Positions 1-6,074 of a stretch of DNA of 15,036 bases are shown piece after piece. Source of the stretch: Myxococcales bacterium (lineage in GTDB: Bacteria > Myxococcota_A > UBA9160 > SMWR01). Location of the stretch: assembly GCA_022571825.1 (NCBI GenBank), contig JACZXC010000024.1, forward strand, positions 1 through 15,036, given 5' to 3'. The notes below the pieces were generated by a model. The model searched no databases, was not told where the DNA came from, and saw only the letters and a program-made list of their open reading frames with translations. Both the position numbers and the translations under genes were made by a program. How positions within the stretch are numbered: position 1 is the first letter of the stretch; every line of letters starts with the position of its first letter.

Positions 1-600
1 CTGGGGCAGGACGGCGGGGTAGCGGAAGTCGCGGAACTGATGGATCTCTACGCCCGCGCCCTCAACGATCTGGGAGGATTCCTGACGGAACGCTACGGGG
101 GTCGTTTCGAGGGGCCGGTGATCGAGGCGGGGAGATCGGCCGGGCGCCTGGTGGAGATCCTGGCGGCCATGCCGTTCTACCGCGACGTCTCCCAGATCGA
201 GGGGATCGAAGTTCCTTTCTACAAGCGCGCCCAGCTCACCGCGGCGGATCTGGCCGTCGCGTTCGCCGGCCGAGGATACGGAGACTTCACCGACCTCCGC
301 GAGCTCACGAGCTTCGCGGACAATCTGGTACCTCACGTTCTGCGCCGATCCGGAGCTCTCATCTATGCTCCGGATCTGGCGAAGCGCATCGATGCCGAGG
401 AGTCGATCGATTCCGGATCCGCCGAAGAAGTGGAGATCCGCGCGGCGGCGGTGCACGCGGTAGAGCTCTGCGTCGAGAGTTTGCGCAAGGCCGGCGTTTC
501 GATGACGGCGCACCGCCTCGACTACATCCTGTGGAGCCGAGGGCAGACGCCGGCGATCAAGGCGCATCCGCGCCATCGCACGCGGTCGGTCTACTACTGA
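1..600 (+). CDS. qng1: Queuosine salvage protein (Q_salvage/DUF2419 family), 3' part
   Basis: This is the C-terminal 199 residues of a queuosine-nucleoside glycosylase; the frame is open through base 1, so the start lies outside the window. The family releases queuine base from queuosine (5'-monophosphate) so it can be reinserted into tRNA. What I see is the family's conserved tail: FADNLVPHVLR, then IDSGSAEEVEIRA, then a LDYILWSRGQ block and the terminal PRHRTRSVYY. Eukaryotic members are about 340 residues, so roughly the first 40% is missing here. The stop codon (598-600) overlaps the next gene's ATG as TGATG, so the two are probably translated as a pair. A second in-frame ATG at 40 is not the true start because upstream coding continues. 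The family call is firm; whether this member acts on the nucleoside or the 5'-monophosphate cannot be told. Confidence 0.9.
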   Translation: MGQDGGVAEVAELMDLYARALNDLGGFLTERYGGRFEGPVIEAGRSAGRLVEILAAMPFYRDVSQIEGIEVPFYKRAQLTAADLAVAFAGRGYGDFTDLRELTSFADNLVPHVLRRSGALIYAPDLAKRIDAEESIDSGSAEEVEIRAAAVHAVELCVESLRKAGVSMTAHRLDYILWSRGQTPAIKAHPRHRTRSVYY

Positions 601-1112
601 TGCCGGAGAGGGTGCGCGTGATCGACGGAACGCTGATGCTGATACTGGGTCTGGTCGGAGCACTCTCGATCTTGGCCTATGCGAAGGGCGGCTTCGATCT
701 GGTTCGCGGCGGTCTCGGCGACGGCGGTCACTTGCTGCTCCGGTATGCGCCGATCATCGCGGTGTCGTTTCTGGCCGCGGGTCTGGCCCAGATTCTGGTC
801 TCTCACGACTGGGTGCGAGAGACACTGGGCCGGGACTCCGGATTGCGCGGTATCCTGATCGGGACCGCCGCGGGCATCATCACCCCCTCGGGACCCTTCG
901 TCTCCATGCCCCTGGCCGCGGTGATGATGCGCTCCGGGGCCGGCACCGGTCCCGTGGTGGCCTTCCTGACCGGCTGGAGCCTGCTCGCGCTTCACCGCTT
1001 CGTCGCCTGGGAAGTGCCCATTCTGGGCTGGCGCTTCGCGGCCCTTCGCTACGCGGTGTGCTTCGCGCTGCCGCTGGTGGCCGGCTTGATCGCCCGGGCT
1101 GTCACTCGTTAG
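600..1112 (+). CDS. Half-size permease, ArsP/DUF318-like
   Basis: A 170-residue integral membrane protein starting at ATG 600, chosen because it overlaps the upstream stop as TGATG; the same frame extends further upstream but only inside the previous gene. About five hydrophobic segments are visible near residues 11-29, 46-67, 84-109, 117-135 and 145-167. The central stretch (residues 88-124: GTAAGIITPSGPF, SMPLAAVMM, RSGAGTGPVVAFL) resembles the repeat unit of the predicted permease family that includes ArsP. ArsP proteins are about twice this length, so this is one repeat-like half that probably assembles as a dimer. The cysteine residues used by ArsP for organoarsenicals are absent from the equivalent loop (TPSGPF), so arsenic export is not supported. 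Substrate unknown. Coupling to a queuosine salvage gene makes a role in queuosine or queuine uptake tempting, but that is inference only. Confidence 0.7.
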   Translation: MPERVRVIDGTLMLILGLVGALSILAYAKGGFDLVRGGLGDGGHLLLRYAPIIAVSFLAAGLAQILVSHDWVRETLGRDSGLRGILIGTAAGIITPSGPFVSMPLAAVMMRSGAGTGPVVAFLTGWSLLALHRFVAWEVPILGWRFAALRYAVCFALPLVAGLIARAVTR

Positions 1113-2448
1113 GCCGTCCCGCCCTCGTCGGGGCGTCGGTGGTCCGGCCGTTGCTGGTTGGCTGGGCGGGAGGTGACGGCGAAGCCGCCGCTTCCGTCTC
1201 CCCACCCGATCGTGACAGCAACGCGATCGCGTCGGCGATGGCGAGGGCCGATCGTTCCGACAGGTAGGGTGCGCGGAGTTGCTCGAGGGCCGCCGCGCGC
1301 ACCCGAGTCGCTTCGAGGTCCCGGGGAAGCTTCAGCAGGAGCTGGGCGATGCGTTCTCCGATGCGGATCAGGCCCGGGCGCAGGGAGGTGTTCAGGTCGG
1401 GAAGTGGCTCGGGACCGACATAGGTTCGATCTTTTACAGCCTTCCACTGGACTTCTTTTGCCGCTTCCATCTGCGCCCGAAACAGCCGGTGGACCCAGAC
1501 GTCGGGCGGCGGGGCGACCCCAGCGCGTTCGGCGGCGGCGTGAACCTCAGCGACGACGGCATCCAGAACCAGCTCCTCGCGTTCGGGCACTTCCAGGGGA
1601 AGGCCCGCGCGGCGCTTCGCCACGCCGACCAACGGCATCAGGGCGAGGCGCTCGTCGATGGCCGCCAGAAGGGAGCCCAGGGCGGTGGCGACGGGTCGCC
1701 CCGCGCCCTCACCGAGGTAGCGCCGCCGGAGCGCAGCGAGGCTGCCGTCGCGCTCTCGCGCCATCAACCAATCGTTCAGGTCGGCGGCCAGGGCGGGCCG
1801 GTCGCTCCGTACCAGGATTGCCTTGCGGTCCCGGGTGAAAGGGCCGAGCACCGCGAGACCTTGGGTGTCGCGAATCCAGATCGCGGCCTCCAACGTGTCG
1901 GTCACCGCGGCGTGGAGGTTCTGCTCCACGAGGGCCGTCCGCACCGCGAGGTTGTCGCGGATCGAGATCAGCACGGCTCGCGGGAACCACTCGCGAGCCA
2001 CGCGCTCGAGGTGCCCGCCGGCGTTGACGCCGATGCGGACGTCCCCGCGATTGAGATCCTCGACCTTGGACCAGCGTTCGGGTTGTCGGACCAGCAGCAC
2101 CGCGCCGGTTTCGACCACCGGCACCGTGAAGCGGCCCGCCGCCGACCGCTCGGGGCGGACCGTCACACCGGAAATCGCCAGGTCGAAGCGTCCCGCATGG
2201 AGGGCCGGGATCAGATCGGACCAGCGAAACCGAACGAACTCGAGCGTCAGTCCGCGCTCCTCGGCGTAGGCCCGCGCGATCGCCACCGAGAAGCCCTCGG
2301 TTGGCCCCGATTCCTCGACACCGGAGATGCTGAAAGGGGCGTAGTCGCCGGAGGTGCCGACGCGAAGGGTCTGGGGCACCGGCGCCGGGACCGCCGTTGC
2401 ACCCAGGGTGAGAAGCACGGGAAAGAGACTGGGTATTCGCCAGCGCAC
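1102..2448 (-). CDS. Exported PheC-like cyclohexadienyl dehydratase fused to AroQ-gamma chorismate mutase
   Basis: A 448-residue two-domain protein with a GTG start at 2448. Residues 1-24 look like a Sec signal peptide (basic start, LFPVLLTLGATAV core, cleavage near PAP). Residues 27-248 form a periplasmic solute-binding fold close to PheC: LRVGTSGDYAPFS, RFDLAISGVTV, VNAGG and TDTLEA (183-188); the last matches PheC TDAIEA, whose Glu is the catalytic acid. Residues 257-412 match periplasmic AroQ-gamma chorismate mutase: IDERLALMP (Arg267), VAKRRAGLPLE (Lys278), PERE (Arg290) and FRAQMEAAK (Gln326, Lys331). The tail (413-448) is low complexity. Together the domains would convert chorismate to prephenate and then to phenylpyruvate (or arogenate to phenylalanine) in the periplasm. 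The last 11 bases overlap the convergent permease gene. The alternative is an amino-acid sensor or binding protein in which the first domain is not catalytic. Confidence 0.82.
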   Translation of the reverse strand: MRWRIPSLFPVLLTLGATAVPAPVPQTLRVGTSGDYAPFSISGVEESGPTEGFSVAIARAYAEERGLTLEFVRFRWSDLIPALHAGRFDLAISGVTVRPERSAAGRFTVPVVETGAVLLVRQPERWSKVEDLNRGDVRIGVNAGGHLERVAREWFPRAVLISIRDNLAVRTALVEQNLHAAVTDTLEAAIWIRDTQGLAVLGPFTRDRKAILVRSDRPALAADLNDWLMARERDGSLAALRRRYLGEGAGRPVATALGSLLAAIDERLALMPLVGVAKRRAGLPLEVPEREELVLDAVVAEVHAAAERAGVAPPPDVWVHRLFRAQMEAAKEVQWKAVKDRTYVGPEPLPDLNTSLRPGLIRIGERIAQLLLKLPRDLEATRVRAAALEQLRAPYLSERSALAIADAIALLSRSGGETEAAASPSPPAQPTSNGRTTDAPTRAGRPNE

Positions 2449-2484
2449 GGCGGCTCAGGATAAGCGAGGCGGCCCATGGATGAG

Positions 2485-2513
2485 TTGACCCCGCCGGGTC
2501 GATCGTGTAACCT
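2485..2513 (+). promoter_or_regulatory. Sigma70-type promoter of the cold-shock-domain gene
   Basis: TTGACC (2485-2490) and TAACCT (2508-2513) are separated by exactly 17 bp, five of six and four of six matches to the TTGACA/TATAAT consensus. Transcription would start near 2520, leaving an unusually long leader of about 125 nt before the ATG at 2645. The site sits in the divergent gap between the PheC-AroQ gene and the cold-shock gene. Prediction from sequence only. Confidence 0.55.
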
Positions 2514-2614
2514 CTGGTGATTATTACGTTTCTTGCCTCCCTGCGCCGGATACAGCCCCCGCAAGATTCCCGTTGCGCGATCGGTCGAAGGCGGTCCGGC
2601 GGGCATGACGCTGG

Positions 2615-2628
2615 GCGGGAAAGCCCGC
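2615..2628 (+). promoter_or_regulatory. Leader hairpin next to the ribosome binding site
   Basis: GCGGG (2615-2619), loop AAAG, CCCGC (2624-2628) forms a perfect 5-bp stem that ends four bases before the Shine-Dalgarno sequence GAGGTG (2632-2637) of the cold-shock-domain gene. In a leader this long it could help set translation with temperature or autoregulation, as in cspA-type messages. The stem is short and GC-rich DNA makes such stems often, so function is uncertain. Confidence 0.3.
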
Positions 2629-2644
2629 AATGAGGTGACGCGCC

Positions 2645-3136
2645 ATGTTGTCGATGGAAGAGATCGAACAAGGCATTCGGGTCACCCACCGGAACACGGC
2701 TCTCCGGTACTCCGTCGTCGACGCGGGCGATGATGAAGTGCTGCTGAGCCCCGAATCCGACGGCATGCAGGACCTCGTGGTCCCGGTCAAGCTGTTCCGC
2801 GAGGAGTTCGTGCTCACCGACCGATTCGGCCTGGGTCGCAACCGGAGTCGGAGTCGGAGTCGGAATCGGGGCCGCGGCCGTCGCCAGGTTCCCGCCGTTG
2901 CGAGTGGACCCAAGGTCAAAGGGAAGATCAAGAAGCTCGTTCGCGATCGGGGTTTTGGATTCGTTCGCGGTGACGACGGCAAGGAGGTCTTCTTTCACCG
3001 CTCGGGGCTGGGGTCGACCGACTATGACTCGCTTGCCGAGGGAGACATCGTCGAGTACGTGGTTCAGGAAGGGCCCCGGGGCGCTCGCGCCGAGAACGTG
3101 CGAACGGTCTCCGAATCGACCGCTGCCATCACCTGA
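2645..3136 (+). CDS. Cold-shock-domain protein with novel N-terminal module and RS/RG-rich linker
   Basis: A 163-residue protein. The ATG at 2645 has GAGGTG seven bases upstream. Residues 91-152 are a cold-shock (CSD/OB-fold) domain that binds single-stranded RNA or DNA: VKGKIKKL, an RNP1-like DRGFGFVR (101-108) and an RNP2-like VFFH (115-118), ending in GARAENV. Typical CspA proteins are about 70 residues, so this one has about 90 extra residues in front. Residues 1-62 form a small, probably beta-rich module (HRNTALRYSVVDAG, VLLSPE, VVPVKLFREEFVL) that I do not recognise. Residues 65-80 are an Arg/Ser then Arg/Gly linker, disordered and strongly basic, likely to add RNA affinity. It is transcribed alone, facing the NAD synthase operon. 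An RNA chaperone or translation regulator is the likely role. Confidence 0.85.
   Translation: MLSMEEIEQGIRVTHRNTALRYSVVDAGDDEVLLSPESDGMQDLVVPVKLFREEFVLTDRFGLGRNRSRSRSRNRGRGRRQVPAVASGPKVKGKIKKLVRDRGFGFVRGDDGKEVFFHRSGLGSTDYDSLAEGDIVEYVVQEGPRGARAENVRTVSESTAAIT
2843..2866 (+). repeat. Tandem hexamer repeat (CGGAGT)n inside the cold-shock gene
   Basis: Three perfect copies of CGGAGT (2843-2860) are followed by a one-base variant CGGAAT (2861-2866). The repeats are in frame and encode Arg-Ser, Arg-Ser, Arg-Ser, Arg-Asn. A 6-bp unit can gain or lose copies without a frameshift, so linker length could vary between strains. Confidence 0.85.
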
Positions 3137-3238
3137 AGCCACCCTCGAACCGGCCCGCGCGTGCTCGGCGGGAGCGGAGTCGGGTGGATAACGCCCGCCG
3201 CCCCTGATCGCTGACCGGCGTCCGATTTCGGATCCGGG

Positions 3239-4882
3239 CTAACTCGAATATCGGTGCACGATCGGCAGCCGGCGACCGGACCCGAAGGCCTTGGGTGAGG
3301 TTCGCAGGACCAGGGGGCCCTGACGGCGCTTGTACTCGTTGCGATCGACCCGCGCCACCACGTCGCGCACCGTCTGTGCGGTTGCGCCGGTTGGCGCCTC
3401 GATTTCAGAGGTGCTCAGGCCCCCCTCGATCGCCTTCTCGAGGATGGCGTCGAGGACGTCGTAGGGCGGCAGGTCGTCGCTGTCGAGCTGGCCGGGGGCG
3501 AGTTCGGCCGAGGGCGGCTTCTCCAGAACGCTGGTCGGGATGCGTTCGCCCGTGGCGTTCGCCCGGTGGGCAAGCGCGTAGACATCGCGCTTGAACACAT
3601 CACCGAGTACCGCCAGCCCCCCCACCGTGTCGCCGTAGAGCGTGCAGTACCCCACAGAGAGCTCGCTCTTGTTTCCCGTGGCCAGGACCAGCCGACCCTC
3701 GGCATTCGACACCGCCATCAGGACCGCACCGCGGATGCGCGACTGGATGTTCTGTTGGGCGATGCCGTAGTCATCGCGTTGGCCGAAGAGGTCGCGGAAC
3801 ACCGAAAGGTAGGATTCGTAGATCGGAATGATGTCGACACGACGCGTCTCGATGCCGAGGTTGGCTCCCAGGGTCTCGGCGTCGCGCACGCTGTGATCTG
3901 ACGAGAAGGGGCCGGGCATTGCGACGCCGAGGACCCGGTCGGGTCCCAGTGCTTCGACGGCCAGATGCGCCGTCACCGCCGAGTCGATCCCACCGGAGAG
4001 TCCGACCACGGCGCCGGGGGGGAGCCCCTGCTTCCGGAAATAGTCGCGGATGCCGAGGACCAGCCCGGATTCGAGCTGGCCGGCCGCGTCCGGGTCGCGG
4101 ATCTCGTCCAGGGCCCGGGTCTCTCCGGACCCGAGGTCCACGATCTCGAAGGCGGGTTCGAACAGTGGAAGCGACGTTAGCACGCGTCCCTCGGCGTCGA
4201 CGGCGAAGGAGCCTCCATCGAAGATGAGCTCGTCGTTGCCCCCCACCTGGTTGACGAAGACAATGGGGATGCGGTTTCGGGCGGCGAGCGCCGCAATCAT
4301 GCGGCGGCGCTCAGCCGGCTTGCCGACATTCCAGGGAGACGCGGACAGGTTCACGACGAAGTCCGCACCGGCGCTCGACAACTCGGCGATGGGATCGAGC
4401 GGGTATCGGAGTTCATCTCCCCAGACATCCTCGCAGACGGTGAGCCCCAGGGCCGGACCGCCATCGGGCAGCGACGCCGCTTCTCGCTTTCCCCCGCCCA
4501 GGAAGTATCGGGTCTCGTCGAAGACGTCGTAGCTGGGGAGCAGCGACTTGGGTCGCACCGCGACACGCGATCCGCCCGCCAGCAGAACCGCCGCGTTGTG
4601 AAGATGGCGCGGCCCCGTCTCCCGAGTCGGGATCACGGCACCGAGCGCGATCGCCACGTGTTCCGATGCGGGGTGGAGCGCGTCGAGTTCGCGAAGCTGA
4701 TCCCGGACGAATCCGTCGCGTTCGACCAGATCCATGGGCGGATAGCCCGTGAGGACCAGCTCGGGCAGGACGACGAGGTCCGCACCTTCGCTGGCCGCCT
4801 TGGCCGCAGCTTCTTCCACAAGCCGCCGGTTTCCGGCCAGATCGCCGACAGTGGGATTCACCTGCGCCAGGGCGACGCGCAT
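3239..4882 (-). CDS. nadE: Glutamine-dependent NAD+ synthetase
   Basis: A 547-residue enzyme that makes NAD+ from deamido-NAD, ATP and glutamine in the cytoplasm; the length is normal for the bacterial two-domain form. Residues 1-255 are a nitrilase-type amidase with the Glu-Lys-Cys triad in LPELVLTGYPP (Glu41), RPKSLLPSYDVFDE (Lys112) and TVCEDVW (Cys150). Residues 275-547 are the ATP-pyrophosphatase synthetase domain with the P-loop SGGIDS (296-301), ATGNKSE (401-407) and GGLAVLGDVFK. The ATG at 4882 gives the standard MRVALAQVNPTVGD start. It follows the MaoC-like gene on the same strand with a 45-base gap, so it is probably the last gene of a three-gene operon. Nothing unusual in its residues. 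Confidence 0.97.
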   Translation of the reverse strand: MRVALAQVNPTVGDLAGNRRLVEEAAAKAASEGADLVVLPELVLTGYPPMDLVERDGFVRDQLRELDALHPASEHVAIALGAVIPTRETGPRHLHNAAVLLAGGSRVAVRPKSLLPSYDVFDETRYFLGGGKREAASLPDGGPALGLTVCEDVWGDELRYPLDPIAELSSAGADFVVNLSASPWNVGKPAERRRMIAALAARNRIPIVFVNQVGGNDELIFDGGSFAVDAEGRVLTSLPLFEPAFEIVDLGSGETRALDEIRDPDAAGQLESGLVLGIRDYFRKQGLPPGAVVGLSGGIDSAVTAHLAVEALGPDRVLGVAMPGPFSSDHSVRDAETLGANLGIETRRVDIIPIYESYLSVFRDLFGQRDDYGIAQQNIQSRIRGAVLMAVSNAEGRLVLATGNKSELSVGYCTLYGDTVGGLAVLGDVFKRDVYALAHRANATGERIPTSVLEKPPSAELAPGQLDSDDLPPYDVLDAILEKAIEGGLSTSEIEAPTGATAQTVRDVVARVDRNEYKRRQGPLVLRTSPKAFGSGRRLPIVHRYSS

Positions 4883-4927
4883 GGCCGCAGGATCGGCTGC
4901 AGTGGCGGTGGCGTCAAGCGGTCGACC

Positions 4928-5389
4928 TCAGGGCAGGTAGACGGTGTTGACCCTCGCCGTGCACGCGTGCTTGGTGTTCCCCTCGACCTCGATGCGGACC
5001 CCGAACGTTACGCGGACGCCACCGCGCGGAAGAGGCCGCACGCTTCGGATCTCCCCGTGCAAGCGGACCCGGGAACCCGCCGGAACCGGCGCCGAGAGTC
5101 GCAGCTTGTCGATCCCCGTGTTGATCGCGGCAGTCCAGCCGTCGATCCGGAGCAGTTGATCCATCAGGTCCGGTACCAGCGCAATGGTGAGATAGCCGTG
5201 GGCGATGGTTTGCTTCCATGGCGACTCGCGGCGAGCGCGTTCGACGTCGCAGTGGATCCACTGATGATCGCCGGTCGCCCGGGCGAACCTGTCGATCCGC
5301 TCTTGGTCGACCGTGATCCATTCGCTGACTCCGAGCCGTGTCCCTTCGTAGTCCTTGAGGGCAGCCAGGCTCGGAATGACGATGGGCAT
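4928..5389 (-). CDS. MaoC-like hot-dog dehydratase/enoyl-CoA hydratase
   Basis: A 153-residue single hot-dog protein of the MaoC/NodN type, which hydrates enoyl-CoA thioesters to (R)-3-hydroxyacyl-CoA. The hydratase motif is intact: ATGDHQWIHCD (Asp41, His46) followed by IAHGYLTIAL (His64, Gly65). The N-terminal SEWITVDQERIDRFA and the LRLSAPVPAGSRVRLHGEI strand pair are also typical. The length matches the short bacterial family (about 150 residues). The ATG at 5389 has only a weak purine-rich upstream sequence. It lies 36 bases after the unknown gene and 45 bases before nadE, so co-transcription is likely, though there is no obvious metabolic link to NAD synthesis. Substrate chain length is not predictable; a PHA or branched fatty-acid role is possible. 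Confidence 0.9.
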   Translation of the reverse strand: MPIVIPSLAALKDYEGTRLGVSEWITVDQERIDRFARATGDHQWIHCDVERARRESPWKQTIAHGYLTIALVPDLMDQLLRIDGWTAAINTGIDKLRLSAPVPAGSRVRLHGEIRSVRPLPRGGVRVTFGVRIEVEGNTKHACTARVNTVYLP

Positions 5390-5425
5390 GAATTCGTGAG
5401 CCCCGTTTTCGGCGCCAAGCCTAGG

Positions 5426-5944
5426 TCAGGCGCGTTCGATTTCCAGAACCTCGTGCCAGTGCTCGGTCTCCGTGTGGTGGCGGATGACCGAGGCCCGGTC
5501 GAAACGGACGGGGAAGCGGGCGTGTCGGCGGTGGACCAGGTACGCGTCCTCGAGCTCCCGCACCTCCAGCACGTCGTCCAGGGTCTCGACCCCCCGATCG
5601 GTCCAGATTCGAACGCGGCGCCGGACGCGCGGGCGCAGCTCGAGGCGCAGGGCCGTGCCGACGGCCCGGGCCAGGAGGTGCGCCGCTGCGGTCTCGTGTC
5701 CGATCAGATCGAGGGGCTCGGCCGGGGTCGCAATCCGTGCCGCCCTCAGTATCCGGAGCACCTTCCCCAGGCCTCTCACCGCGGAGGGGGTCAAGGCGGG
5801 GCCCAGGTCCGCGTAGTCGTCGACGCTGTCGACCCCAAGGCTCCCGCTCAGGGGTCGAAAGCGGAGCTGAACACCTACACCGCCATCCGCACGCCGCGCC
5901 GTCGCGTTGGAGAAACGGGCGCGAATGCGATACCGCCTCGACAC
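5426..5944 (-). CDS. Conserved-looking protein of unknown function, first gene of the maoC-nadE operon
   Basis: I do not recognise this family. Taking the GTG at 5944 gives 172 residues starting SRRYRIRARF. The frame stays open to an ATG at 6103, but that start, like the one at 6076, would overlap the start of the divergent reductase gene and cover its likely promoter, so the shorter form is preferred. It is very rich in Arg and has no membrane segment or signal. Its middle reads like a helical stretch (TPSAVRGLGKVLRILRAARI), and its C-terminal half like beta strands (LRLELRPRVRRRVRIWTD, then VLEVRELEDAYLVHRR) ending in several His residues. The RR-x-x-R starts faintly recall PilZ-like domains, but the match is not good enough to call. 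A sequence reading AGGAGGT lies about 25 bases before the GTG, too far for a normal ribosome binding site. Confidence 0.6.
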   Translation of the reverse strand: MSRRYRIRARFSNATARRADGGVGVQLRFRPLSGSLGVDSVDDYADLGPALTPSAVRGLGKVLRILRAARIATPAEPLDLIGHETAAAHLLARAVGTALRLELRPRVRRRVRIWTDRGVETLDDVLEVRELEDAYLVHRRHARFPVRFDRASVIRHHTETEHWHEVLEIERA

Positions 5945-6018
5945 GGCGGAAGAGTAGCCGGCCCGCCGGACCTCCTCGATCCGGGCGTGGATCCACGCCC
6001 GGGCGGGTCGCGGATGTC

Positions 6019-6024
6019 TATAAT
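6019..6024 (+). promoter_or_regulatory. Possible -10 element (TATAAT) of the membrane aldo/keto reductase gene
   Basis: A perfect TATAAT in very GC-rich sequence, 50 bases before the ATG at 6075. I find no good -35 hexamer at 16-18 bp spacing, so an activator or other help may be needed, or the match may be chance. Confidence 0.35.
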
Positions 6025-6029
6025 CGCTT

Positions 6030-6047
6030 GGCGCTCTGGGGAGCGCC
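6030..6047 (+). promoter_or_regulatory. Perfect 7-bp hairpin at the predicted transcript start of the reductase gene
   Basis: GGCGCTC (6030-6036), loop TGGG, GAGCGCC (6041-6047). It begins six bases after the TATAAT, so it would form at the very 5' end of the message (protecting it from decay) or act as a DNA operator. It lies 12 bases upstream of the Shine-Dalgarno AGGAG (6059-6063). Confidence 0.4.
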
Positions 6048-6074
6048 CGAAAAGTCTCAGGAGAAAAGCCCACC

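Noticed and set aside
1279..2463. A 394-codon plus-strand open frame
   Set aside because: Antisense to the PheC-AroQ fusion; composition is Arg/Gly/Asp-rich with no domain pattern.
3167..3232. Possible terminator hairpins between the cold-shock gene and nadE (GGCGGG/CCCGCC; TCCGA-TT-TCGGA)
   Set aside because: The first has a 21-base loop, the second a 2-base loop, and neither has a T-tract, so they are not convincing.
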